Below are positions 41,572 through 51,181 of a stretch of 64,000 nucleotides of DNA, piece after piece. The stretch's first letter is position 1. Each line of letters begins with the position of its first letter. The position numbers were made by a program, and so were the translations under genes. The DNA comes from VRUE01 sp044867925 (GTDB lineage: Bacteria; Actinomycetota; Thermoleophilia; Solirubrobacterales; 70-9), in NCBI GenBank assembly GCA_044867925.1, contig JBIOVV010000017.1, positions 1 through 64,000 on the forward strand. The letters are read 5' to 3'. Under the pieces are notes generated by a model. It saw only the letters and a program-made list of their open reading frames with translations. It searched no databases and had not been told where the DNA came from.

Positions 41572-44500
41572 ATGGCTAGGCGCTTGATCGCTTACGTGGT
41601 GATGGCCCTGTGGCTTGTAGGGGCGGTGCCGGTCGCACAGGCCGACACCGGAGACATCATCGAACCGCAGCACGAACCCCCTACCGCCAAAGACGGCTGG
41701 CAGGCGGCGACCTGTACGACCGACGAACCGGTCAAGTGCTCGCCGGCAGAACCTAACTTCTTCGTACTCGCGGGTGGGCATCCGCCGATCGGCTTCACGC
41801 AGTACCTCATCCAGCACGAAGAATCCACCGGCAAAGTCGAACCGGCGGGAGTCACGATTCCCACCTCGCCGATAAGAGAACCGCTGGCCGACCGGAACGT
41901 CAAGACCCTTCGGGTCGACCTGCCCCCCGGCCTGACCGTCAACCCGCAGGCGACGCCACGCTGCTCGATCGCGGCCTTCGAAAACAAAGTCGAAACCGAA
42001 CCTGGCAAATTCGTCAACGTTCCGGCCTGTGACAAAGGCTCGCGAGTCGGAACCGAGGAAGTGACGCTGGTGACCACCGTCGGCGGCGTCGTCCCCGCCC
42101 CTTCGCCCCCGTTCCCCAGCGAAAACACCCTGCCGAAAGGAGCGGTGATTCCGCCGAGCACAGCGAGCGGAACGAAAGTCCCGGTCTACAACCTCGAGCC
42201 GAAGCCTGGCGAACCGGCCCGCTTCGGGTTCGTCGTCGCGGGCGCGCAGGTCGTCTACCTCGAAACCGACGTCAGCTGGGAAAGCGACTACCACGAGGCG
42301 TTCACGATTCGCCTGCCCAAATCAAACCCGCCGTTCCAGACCCTGCAGAGCAGGCTCGTCAACTTCGGACGGGACGCGGGCAACCTCGATGGGGCGAAAG
42401 CGGGCAACGGGACTTACATCACCAATCCCACCACCTGCTTCGACCCGACCGAATGGCCGACCCTCTACTCGACCTGGTTCAGGGCCGAGTCCTACGGCCA
42501 ACCGAACCCCAACTTCCCCAACGGCTCGACTCCGGTCGAGGCCAAGGTGGAGGACGAAACAGGAAAACTGTACCGGCAGGAAGGCTGCGAGACGGTTCCG
42601 TTCGAACCGTCGATCGAGGTCGCTCCGGGCACGGCTCAGGTCGACTCGCCTTCCGCCGCGACGGTGACGACGAGACTGCCCTTCGACCCCGCCAAAGAAG
42701 GCGGCGCAGGGCAATCGCAATCCCACCTGCGTCGGGCAGAGGTGACGCTGCCCGCCGGCATGGGCCTCAACCCGTCCGGCTCCAACGGGCTCGTCGCGTG
42801 TAGCGATGCCCAGTTCAAGAAGGGAGTGCGGACCTATGCCAACGAATGCCCGGCTGACTCCAGGGTCGGCACGGTGAGCATCGCTTCGCCGCCGCTTGCG
42901 AATCCGTTGACCGGCGACATCTACGTCGGCGAGCAGAAGAGCTCCAACCCGGCTTCCGGTGAAGAGTTCAGGATCCTCGTCGAAGCCAAGGATCAGAACG
43001 AGGGCATCGCCGTCCGGCTCGTCGGCAACACCGCTGCCGATCCGGTCACCGGGCAGCTGACCACCACGTTCGACGAACAGGAGATCGGACCGCTGGCCGG
43101 CAGGCTCCCGCGTGGCCTGCCGCAGGCTCCGTTCACATCGGTGACGCTCCACTTCGACGGGGCGAAAGCGATCCTGACCTCGCCGCCGACCTGCTCGACG
43201 GCCGAGACCACGGGCCAGATGGAACCGTGGGCACGACCGGGGCAGCAGGTCCCGGTGAGCAGCAAATTCACCCTCTCCAGCGTGCCCGGCGGCGGGACCT
43301 GCCCGACGACCCTGGCGGCGCGGAAGTTCACGCCGTCCTACACGGCGAAATCCAACAAGACCAAGGCGGGCAAGTACAGCCCCTTCAAGGTGCACATCGG
43401 GCGGACCGACGGGCAGCAGGAGCTGAAGCTCGTCAACGTGACGCTGCCGAAAGGGCTGACCGGCAACCTGTCGGGCATCCCGTATTGCTCCGCCAAGGCA
43501 CTCGCTGCCGCGGCGGCGAGCAGCGGCAAGGTCGAGCGGGCGAATCCGAGCTGCTCGAAGAAGAGCAAGATCGCGACCGCCTCGACGACCGCCGGCACAG
43601 GCAGCCACCCGGTGACGCTTGCCGGGAACGCCTACCTCGCCGGTAAATACAAGGGGGCTCCGCTCTCGATGGCGGTGATCACCCCGGCTGTGTCGGGCCC
43701 GTTCGACCTCGGCACGGTCGTCGTCCGGGTGGCCCTCAACGTCAACCCGAAAACAGCGCGGGTCAATGCGGTCTCAGATGCGATCCCGGACGTGTTCGGC
43801 GGAGTCAAGCTGGACCTGCGCTCGATCAACGTCAACGTCAACCGCAAGAAGTTCATGCTCAACCCGACCGGTTGCAGGAAACAGGCGACCGCCGGCTTCC
43901 TCTACGGGGGAGGCGGAGATCCGACCAACCCGGCGGCGTGGAGCAGCTACAAAGTGTCCGCGCCCTACCGGGCGACCAAGTGCAAGAAGCTCGGCTTCAA
44001 GCCGAAGCTCTTCACCCGCCTGTTCGCCAAGGGCAACACGACCCGGGCCAAGCACCCGAAGCTACGGGCGGTCCTGAAGGCCCGCAAGGGCGATGCCAAC
44101 GTGCTGCGCAGCGCCTTGGCGCTGCCGCGGGCGCTGTTCCTCGACCAGGGGAACATCGGCACCGTCTGCACGAAACCGCAGCTGGCCGCCAAGAAGTGCC
44201 CGAAGCGAGCCATCTACGGGCACGCCGTGGCGAAGAGCCCGCTGCTGAAGAAGAAGCTGAAGGGGCCGGTCTACCTGGTCTCTTCCAAGCACGAATTGCC
44301 GGATCTGGTCGCCGACCTGCGCGGCCAGGTGAGAATCCAGCTCTACGGCGTGATCAGCTCCAAGAACGGAGGGATCAAGACCGTGTTCAACAAGACGCCC
44401 GACGTGCCGGTCACCAAGTTCGTCCTGAGGATGAAGGGCGGCAAGAAGAAGGGCCTGCTGCAGAACTCTCAGAACATCTGCCGCGGCCCGCTTTCCTCGG

Positions 44501-44574
44501 TGATGAGCATGAAGGGGCAGAACGGCAAGAAGGTCAAGAACAATCACTTGCCGCTCAAGGTGAGCGGCTGCTGA
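41572..44574 (+). CDS. giant secreted protein of unknown function (paralogue of 23253-26267)
   Basis: A 1,000-residue exported protein. ATG 41572 is preceded by AGGAGAG and starts a clear signal sequence (LIAYVVMALWLVGAVPVAQA). Then come beta-rich blocks such as VDLPPGLTVNPQATPRCS, LPAGMGLNPSGSNGLVAC, VNVTLPKGLTGNLSGIPYCS and KGAPLSMAVITPAVSGPFDL, and a Lys-rich C-terminus (LKKKLKGPVYLVSSKHELPD). The same blocks in the same order occur in the protein at 23253-26267. I know the type from Solirubrobacterales genomes but know no function; a wall-associated or matrix role is likely. A strong terminator follows. Confidence 0.82.
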   Translation: MARRLIAYVVMALWLVGAVPVAQADTGDIIEPQHEPPTAKDGWQAATCTTDEPVKCSPAEPNFFVLAGGHPPIGFTQYLIQHEESTGKVEPAGVTIPTSPIREPLADRNVKTLRVDLPPGLTVNPQATPRCSIAAFENKVETEPGKFVNVPACDKGSRVGTEEVTLVTTVGGVVPAPSPPFPSENTLPKGAVIPPSTASGTKVPVYNLEPKPGEPARFGFVVAGAQVVYLETDVSWESDYHEAFTIRLPKSNPPFQTLQSRLVNFGRDAGNLDGAKAGNGTYITNPTTCFDPTEWPTLYSTWFRAESYGQPNPNFPNGSTPVEAKVEDETGKLYRQEGCETVPFEPSIEVAPGTAQVDSPSAATVTTRLPFDPAKEGGAGQSQSHLRRAEVTLPAGMGLNPSGSNGLVACSDAQFKKGVRTYANECPADSRVGTVSIASPPLANPLTGDIYVGEQKSSNPASGEEFRILVEAKDQNEGIAVRLVGNTAADPVTGQLTTTFDEQEIGPLAGRLPRGLPQAPFTSVTLHFDGAKAILTSPPTCSTAETTGQMEPWARPGQQVPVSSKFTLSSVPGGGTCPTTLAARKFTPSYTAKSNKTKAGKYSPFKVHIGRTDGQQELKLVNVTLPKGLTGNLSGIPYCSAKALAAAAASSGKVERANPSCSKKSKIATASTTAGTGSHPVTLAGNAYLAGKYKGAPLSMAVITPAVSGPFDLGTVVVRVALNVNPKTARVNAVSDAIPDVFGGVKLDLRSINVNVNRKKFMLNPTGCRKQATAGFLYGGGGDPTNPAAWSSYKVSAPYRATKCKKLGFKPKLFTRLFAKGNTTRAKHPKLRAVLKARKGDANVLRSALALPRALFLDQGNIGTVCTKPQLAAKKCPKRAIYGHAVAKSPLLKKKLKGPVYLVSSKHELPDLVADLRGQVRIQLYGVISSKNGGIKTVFNKTPDVPVTKFVLRMKGGKKKGLLQNSQNICRGPLSSVMSMKGQNGKKVKNNHLPLKVSGC

Positions 44575-44607
44575 GCGGGCGGCGGTAGAAGGACGCCTAG
44601 CAAGCGC

Positions 44608-44638
44608 GGCGCGGCGGGCAACTGGGGCCCGCCGCGCC
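44608..44638. terminator. bidirectional terminator hairpin
   Basis: GGCGCGGCGGGC and GCCCGCCGCGCC form a perfect 12-bp stem with a seven-base loop, centred between two convergent genes (ends at 44,574 and 44,657). This is the expected place for a shared terminator. Confidence 0.75.
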
Positions 44639-44656
44639 GTCGCTGTTCCTGTGGGG

Positions 44657-45526
44657 CTAGAGCGCGGCGGGAAGCGGCTGCCGGGAAGCGGCTCGACGCG
44701 AGGGGATGAGCAAGGCCGAGGCGCAGACCATCGCGAAGGCGCTCGTCTGCAGGGCCAGGCCGAGTGGGTTCGAGGAGAGCGGGTCGCCGAAGACGAGGAC
44801 GCCGGCGGCGATCTGGGCGGCGTTGGCGACGAGGCCGATCAGCCCGATCGTCTCGATCGCGCCGCCGCGCTGAAGCGCCGCGGCAGCGGTGTACTGGGCG
44901 CCGATGCCGGCAACGATCGTCATCGCGACCCAGGGGGCGAGGACCGCGATCGAGACCTCGCCGGCGCCGGTCAGTCCCTTGATCGCGACCCCGGCGAGGG
45001 CGAAGAGGATGCCGGCGATGGCGGCGAGCACGACCTCGCCGTGGTCGGCCAGCCGCTCGGAGCGGTGGCCCAGGGCCAGGCCGCAGGCAAGCAGCGCCAG
45101 GCCGCCCTCGAAGCCGAGCATGGCGCCGATCTCGAAGCCGGAGTGGCTGCCGGCGAAGTGGGGGACGGTGAGGACCAGCAGTGCCAGGCCGGCGCCGCCG
45201 AGCAGCAGGGCGAGCCACTGACGCCGCTCGACCGCGTCGCCGAAGAGGCGCTGCGCCATCACCGCCAGGGTGACCGCGCCGCCGGCGAGCACTGCCTGGA
45301 CGATCGAGATCGGCGCCATGGAGAGGGCCGCGATGTGGATCAGCCAGGCCACCGCGGCGACTCCCCAGCCGGCGGCGAACCAGGGTGAGGAGGCGAGGTC
45401 GCGAGCGCTGCGCAGCGGTTCGGCGATGCGGACCGGGGCAGCGCGGTGGCAACCGCGGTGCTTGAGCAGCGAGGCGAGGTTCGTCAGCAGCGCCGCGGCA
45501 ACGGCGAGGGCGATCCCTATCTGCAC
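44657..45526 (-). CDS. DMT/EamA-superfamily membrane transporter
   Basis: A 289-residue protein with nine to ten hydrophobic helices (IGIALAVAAALLTNLASLLKHRG at the start, SIVQAVLAGGAVTLAVMAQRLFGD, GGAIETIGLIGLVANAAQIAAG). The pattern fits NIPA-like/EamA drug-metabolite transporters. The substrate is unknown. It is transcribed alone, upstream of nothing obvious, and faces the terminator at 44,608-44,638. Confidence 0.8.
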   Translation of the reverse strand: MQIGIALAVAAALLTNLASLLKHRGCHRAAPVRIAEPLRSARDLASSPWFAAGWGVAAVAWLIHIAALSMAPISIVQAVLAGGAVTLAVMAQRLFGDAVERRQWLALLLGGAGLALLVLTVPHFAGSHSGFEIGAMLGFEGGLALLACGLALGHRSERLADHGEVVLAAIAGILFALAGVAIKGLTGAGEVSIAVLAPWVAMTIVAGIGAQYTAAAALQRGGAIETIGLIGLVANAAQIAAGVLVFGDPLSSNPLGLALQTSAFAMVCASALLIPSRRAASRQPLPAAL

Positions 45527-45547
45527 GCTGACGCCGCCATGGCTTCC

Positions 45548-45942
45548 TTATCGGCCGGCTGCCGCCCGATGCTTAGCCCGCGACGCTTTCGTCGGCGGCG
45601 GCGGATCGGGAAGCTCGAGCCGGCGGCGCGCCCGGCTCACCGCGGAGACCGAGGTGCGGCAGGCCCTGGCGATGATCCCGTCGGCGTGCTCGGGCGTGCG
45701 GCTGACCTCGAACTCGATCAGGGCCGCCCGGCGCAGTTTCGCCCGCGTCTCGACGGGACTGTCGCTGGGCGCGGCGTCGAGCGCCGCCTCAGCCGCCCGC
45801 TGGCGCCGACAGACCAGGCAGAAGAGGCCGTCGGCCGAGCTCGCCCAGGTGTCGGGCCGCGGCACGGGCCCCCCGTCGATGCGACTGGCGCTGACGCCGC
45901 AGCCCTCGCAGGTCCACTTCGTCGCCATCTTCAGCTCGCCGC

Positions 45943-45946
<4 letters not shown>
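45548..45946 (-). CDS. small zinc-binding protein coupled to the DEAD-box helicase
   Basis: A 132-residue protein. The start has two CxxC pairs (CEGCGVSAS and CLVCRRQ), a likely zinc ribbon, followed by a helix-rich part with ARACRTSVSAVSRARRRLEL, a possible helix-turn-helix, and a basic tail. GTG 45946 overlaps the helicase stop, so it is co-translated with it. A nucleic-acid-binding partner of the helicase is the simplest reading. Confidence 0.65.
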
Positions 45947-47160
<1,214 letters not shown>

Positions 47161-47376
47161 GATTGTTGTAGCTCCTTTTTGAGCGTTTAGGGGAGATCCA
47201 GCGACCCCAAAACGCACGGAGCGAACGGAGGAAACGGAACCTCTCGGGTGGCGGTTGCGCCAAACCCGACCCGGAGACCGTAGCAGCCGGTCGAGAAATC
47301 GCTCGCATCGAAGCTGTGCGCGGGCGTACACTCGTCAAGCCGGATGGGTGCCGGCGAACCTACGGGAAGGAGCGGC

Positions 47377-48954
47377 ATGTACGACTACGTGATCGTCGGC
47401 GCGGGCTCGGCGGGCTGTGTGCTCGCGGCGCGGCTCTCTGAAGACCCTGACGTCAGCGTCCTGCTGCTCGAGGCCGGCCCCCCGGACGTCAACCAGAACA
47501 TCCACGTGCCGCTCGGCTACCTGCAGCTGGCTCGCACCGAGGTCGACTGGGACTACCACTCGGCGCCCGAGCCGCACTGCGCCGGCCGCCAGATCTCGCT
47601 GCCGCGCGGCAAGGTGCTGGGCGGCTCCTCCTCGGTCAACGCGATGATCTACATCCGCGGCAACCGCCGCGACTACGACGGCTGGGGGGTCCCCGGCTGG
47701 GCCTGGGACGACCTCTTCCCCTACTTCCTCAAGGCCGAGGACAACGAGCGCGGCGCTTCTGACTGGCACGCGATCGGCGGCCCGCTGCCGGTCTCCGACC
47801 AGCGCTCCGGCAACAAGATCTCGCCGGCCTTCGTCGAGGCCGGGGTCGAAGCCGGCCTTGCTCGCAACGACGACTTCAACGGCGCCGAGCAGGACGGCGT
47901 CGGCATGTACCAGGTGACCCAGCGCGGCGGCATGCGAGCCAGCGTCGCCGTCTCCTACCTGCACCCCGCGAGCGAGCGGCCGAACCTGACCGTGATGCCC
48001 TACATGCACGTCAACCGCGTGCTCTTCGAGGGCAAGCGGGCGGTCGGCGTCGAGGCGAGCCGGCTCGGTGAGCCGCAGGAGCTGCGTGCCGAGCGCGAGG
48101 TGATCCTCTGCGGCGGCGCCTACAACTCCCCGCAGCTGCTGATGCTCTCCGGGGTCGGTCCCGCCGAGCACCTGACGATGCGCGAAGTCGAGGTCCTGCT
48201 CGACCAGCCCGCCGTCGGCGAGAACCTCGGCGACCATCCCGCCGCCTACAGCGTCTGGACCACGCCCGAGCCGGAGAGCCTGCTGCAGGCCCTGGAGCCG
48301 GCGGCGATGGCCGAGTTCGAGGCGTCGCAGACCGGGCCCTTCGCCTCCAACCTCGCCGAATCGGGCGGCTTCGCCCGGGTCGGCGGCGACGCCGAGGCGC
48401 CCGACGTCCAGATCCACGTCGCCCCGATCCAGATCGTCGACGAGGGCATGGCGGACCCCGAAGCGCACGGGGTCTGGGTCTCGCCCTGCCTGCTCACCGC
48501 GGAGGGCCGCGGCTCGGTGCGGCTTGCCTCCGCCGACCCGACCGCGAAGCCGATCGTGCGCAACAACTTCTATGCGGCCGAGGCCGACATGGCGCGAATG
48601 ATGGGCGCGATGCGCCTGGCGGAAGAGATCTGCGCCCAGCCGGCGTTCCGGCCCTACGCGGCCGAGCCGTTCACCGCGCCGGCCGACGACTCCGAGGATG
48701 CCCTGCGGGCGCACATCGCCCGCACCACGTTTGAGATCTACCACCCGGTCGGCACCTGCGCGATCGGCGCGGTCGTCGATGCCGAGCTGCGGGTCGAGGG
48801 GCTCGAGGCGCTGCGTGTGGTCGACGCCTCGGTGATGCCGGCGGTGCCGCGCGGCAACACCAACGCGCCGACGATCGCGGTCGCCGAGCGTGCGGCCGAC
48901 CTGATCCGCCACGGCAAGGCGGTCGCGGCGGAAGCGGGCGCCGCCCAGGTCTAG
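47377..48954 (+). CDS. GMC-family FAD oxidoreductase (choline dehydrogenase-like)
   Basis: A 525-residue flavoprotein. ATG 47377 follows GGGAAGGAG and opens with YDYVIVGAGSAGCVLAARLSE, the FAD motif; then GKVLGGSSSVNAMIYIRGN (GMC signature 1), GAYNSPQLLMLSGVG (signature 2) and the C-terminal active-site His in YHPVGTCAIG with GNTNAPTIAVAERAADLI. GMC enzymes oxidise alcohols. It lies divergent from the helicase and convergent with amtB; there is no betaine aldehyde dehydrogenase nearby, so choline is only one possible substrate. Confidence 0.93.
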   Translation: MYDYVIVGAGSAGCVLAARLSEDPDVSVLLLEAGPPDVNQNIHVPLGYLQLARTEVDWDYHSAPEPHCAGRQISLPRGKVLGGSSSVNAMIYIRGNRRDYDGWGVPGWAWDDLFPYFLKAEDNERGASDWHAIGGPLPVSDQRSGNKISPAFVEAGVEAGLARNDDFNGAEQDGVGMYQVTQRGGMRASVAVSYLHPASERPNLTVMPYMHVNRVLFEGKRAVGVEASRLGEPQELRAEREVILCGGAYNSPQLLMLSGVGPAEHLTMREVEVLLDQPAVGENLGDHPAAYSVWTTPEPESLLQALEPAAMAEFEASQTGPFASNLAESGGFARVGGDAEAPDVQIHVAPIQIVDEGMADPEAHGVWVSPCLLTAEGRGSVRLASADPTAKPIVRNNFYAAEADMARMMGAMRLAEEICAQPAFRPYAAEPFTAPADDSEDALRAHIARTTFEIYHPVGTCAIGAVVDAELRVEGLEALRVVDASVMPAVPRGNTNAPTIAVAERAADLIRHGKAVAAEAGAAQV

Positions 48955-48960
48955 GCGGGC

Positions 48961-50274
48961 CTAGCCGGGGTCGGCGACCGGGACGGGGGCTTTGCCGCCG
49001 TCCTCGGGGAAGACGAGGATCGCGCCCTCGCCGGTGACGTAGGCCTCCTCGCCGTGGTAGGTGACGTCCATGCCGACCGCCTCGTCGTGCTCGGAGGCGC
49101 GCAGTGGCATCACGGCGCCGATCAGCTTGAGCAGGATGAATGTCACCGTGAAGGCGTAGGCGGGCGCGGCGATCGCCGCCAGGGCCTGATCGAGCAACTG
49201 GTCGGCGTTGCCGTAGAAGAGGCCGTCGGCGAGGCCGTTCCAGCCGATCTGGGCGACGAGGCCGATGAAGAGGATGCCGGTGAAGCCGGCGATGCCGTGG
49301 GCGGCGAGCACGTCGAGCGTCTCGTCGACCCGGGTGCGCGGGCGCCAGACGATCATCGCGTAGCAGGGCAGCGCTCCGACGAAGCCGAGCACCATCGCCC
49401 AGCCGGGGCTGATGAAGCCACCCGCCGGGGTGATCAGGACGCAGCCGACGATGATCGCCGTGGCGGCGCCGATCGCGGTCACCTTGCGGCCGCGAACCAG
49501 GTCGAGGACGAACCAGGTGACCAGCGCGCAGGCCGGCGTGATCAGCGTGTTGGTGAAGGCGAGCACGCTGTTTGTGCCGGTGTTGAAGCCGCTGCCGCCG
49601 TTGAAGCCGAACCAGCCGAACCAGAGCAGGCCGGCGCCGAGCAGCACGTACATAGCGTTGTGCGGCAGCAGCGCCTGGCGCCCGTAGTCCTTGCGGGTGC
49701 CGACGACCAGCGCCGCCGCCAGGGCGGAGAAGCCGGAGGCCATCTCGACCGGCACGCCGCCGGCGAAGTCGAGCGTGCCGCGCTCGGCCAGCCAGCCGCC
49801 GCCGAAGGCCCAGTGGGCGAGCACCGCGTAGACCAGCACCGACCAGAGGGCGGCGAAGACGAGGAAGGCGCCGAAGCGCATCCGCTCGACCACGGCGCCG
49901 GAGATCAGCGCCACGGTGATGATGCAGAAGGTGGCCTGGAAGGCCATGAAGAGCAGGTGGGGGATGGTCGATTCGTCGTTGCGCGGCAGGAAGTCGACGC
50001 CGTGCAGGCCGGCGTAGCCGAGCCCTCCGATCAGATCACCGGTGCCGTCGAAGGCCAGCGAGTAGCCGACCAGGGCCCAGGTGACCATCGCGATCGCGAT
50101 CGCCGCGACGCACATCATGAAGGTGTTGAGCGTGTTCTTCGAGCGCACCAGGCCCGCGTAGAAGAGGCCGAGAGCCGGGGTCATCATCAGCACCAGGGCG
50201 GTCGCCGCCAGCATCCAGGCGGTGTCGCCGCTGTCGACCTGCGGGACCGCGGCGAGCAGCGACACGGTGCTCAC
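48961..50274 (-). CDS. amtB: ammonium transporter
   Basis: A 437-residue eleven-helix Amt protein: TAWMLAATALVLMMTPALGLFYAGLVRSKN at the start, DFAGGVPVEMASGFSALAAA and the twin-His region (HNAMYVLLGAGLLWFGWFGFN and HGIAGFTGILFIGL). It conducts ammonium into the cell. GTG 50274 overlaps the PII gene stop (GTGA), the conserved glnK-amtB order in which PII blocks the channel when nitrogen is plentiful. Confidence 0.96.
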   Translation of the reverse strand: MSTVSLLAAVPQVDSGDTAWMLAATALVLMMTPALGLFYAGLVRSKNTLNTFMMCVAAIAIAMVTWALVGYSLAFDGTGDLIGGLGYAGLHGVDFLPRNDESTIPHLLFMAFQATFCIITVALISGAVVERMRFGAFLVFAALWSVLVYAVLAHWAFGGGWLAERGTLDFAGGVPVEMASGFSALAAALVVGTRKDYGRQALLPHNAMYVLLGAGLLWFGWFGFNGGSGFNTGTNSVLAFTNTLITPACALVTWFVLDLVRGRKVTAIGAATAIIVGCVLITPAGGFISPGWAMVLGFVGALPCYAMIVWRPRTRVDETLDVLAAHGIAGFTGILFIGLVAQIGWNGLADGLFYGNADQLLDQALAAIAAPAYAFTVTFILLKLIGAVMPLRASEHDEAVGMDVTYHGEEAYVTGEGAILVFPEDGGKAPVPVADPG

Positions 50275-50624
50275 TTGTCCACCGGGGTGACGGCGCCGTG
50301 ATCGATCTCGCCGGTGCGGATGCGCACCGCCTGATCGAGCGGGAGGACGAAGATCTTGCCGTCGCCGACCGCGCCGGTGCGCGCCCCTTCGCAGAGGGCG
50401 TCGACCGTCGGCTGCACGAACTCGTCGGAGACGGCGATCTCGAAGCGGACCTTCTCGGCGAGGCCCATCTTGACGGTGGTGCCGCGGTAGGTCTCGACCC
50501 GCTCCAGCTCGCCGCCGTGGCCCTGCACGCGGCTCATCGAGACGCCTCGAACTTGAGCGCGATAGAGCGCCTCCAGCACGTCGTTGGCCTTCTCAGGCCG
50601 CACGATGCCGATGACGAGTTTCAC
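50271..50624 (-). CDS. glnK: PII signal-transduction protein
   Basis: A 117-residue trimeric nitrogen regulator. It begins MKLVIGIVRPEKANDVLEAL and ends with the C-terminal ATP/2-oxoglutarate site (GDGKIFVLPLDQAVRIRTGE). The T-loop reads ELERVETYRGTTVKMGLAEK: Tyr46 is kept but the usual modified Tyr51 (GAEY) is Val, so uridylylation or adenylylation at that site is not possible. Control of AmtB must then rest on effector binding alone. It lies immediately upstream of amtB, as expected. Confidence 0.94.
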   Translation of the reverse strand: MKLVIGIVRPEKANDVLEALYRAQVRGVSMSRVQGHGGELERVETYRGTTVKMGLAEKVRFEIAVSDEFVQPTVDALCEGARTGAVGDGKIFVLPLDQAVRIRTGEIDHGAVTPVDK

Positions 50625-50712
50625 TGCCCGCGCCTCCCCATATCGCGCGCGAGCCTACAGATCGCGGCGGCGAGGGGTCGAGCCGGGCCGGTTCGCCTCC
50701 TACACTTGACCG

Positions 50713-51084
50713 ATGTCCGCAGAGTCGCTTTCGGATTCCACCTTCACGCTCTACCGCCGCGGCATCGAGTTGCTCGAGGAGCAGGACTTCGAGGAGGCGG
50801 CGGCGCCGCTCGAGGAGGCGGCCCGGCGCGCCCCGGAGAAGTCCTCGGTGCGCGAGGCGCTCGGCCGCGCCTATTTCCGCTCCGGCCGCTTCGCCGCCGC
50901 CGCGGTCGAGTTCAAGGCGGTGGTCGAACGCCACCAGGTCAACGACTACGCCCATTTCTGCCTCGGCCGGGCGCTGGCCAAGATGGGGGAGACCGAGCGC
51001 GCCCGCCACCACCTCGCGCTTGCCTCCAACCTGCGCCCCGACCGCCGCGATTACTCCTTCTACAGAGCGATGCTCGGCGCATAG
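50713..51084 (+). CDS. TPR-repeat protein
   Basis: A 123-residue protein of about three tetratricopeptide repeats: YRRGIELLEEQDFEEAAAPLEEA, REALGRAYFRSGRFAAAAVEF and HFCLGRALAKMGETERARHHL. A cytoplasmic protein-protein adaptor; partner unknown. Its stop codon lies inside a 16-bp inverted repeat that also contains the stop of the convergent histidine kinase. Confidence 0.88.
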   Translation: MSAESLSDSTFTLYRRGIELLEEQDFEEAAAPLEEAARRAPEKSSVREALGRAYFRSGRFAAAAVEFKAVVERHQVNDYAHFCLGRALAKMGETERARHHLALASNLRPDRRDYSFYRAMLGA

Positions 51085-51181
51085 GGGCTGGGGCCGGCGC
51101 ATTTCTGCGTCCTCGGTCGCTCGCGTGCAAAAGCACGCCACGCTCCCTGCGTCCTTGAACTGGTTGGCCCCAGCCCCTATG
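51080..51181. terminator. structured 102-base element with perfect 16-bp terminal inverted repeat
   Basis: CATAGGGGCTGGGGCC (51080-51095) is the exact reverse complement of GGCCCCAGCCCCTATG (51166-51181). Inside are a second hairpin, GCGTGC-AAAA-GCACGC (51123-51138), and two CTGCGTCC copies. The element separates two convergent genes and contains both stop codons, each as GCATAG. It is best read as a shared terminator, but the long looped middle suggests a palindromic repeat element or a small RNA. Confidence 0.6.

Noticed and set aside
47335..48912. A 525-codon minus-strand frame opposite the GMC oxidoreductase
   Set aside because: Antisense of a well-supported gene; Arg/Gly/His-rich, typical of GC-rich shadow frames.
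49054..50301. A 415-codon plus-strand frame opposite amtB
   Set aside because: Shadow frame; the amtB and glnK genes on the other strand are certain.
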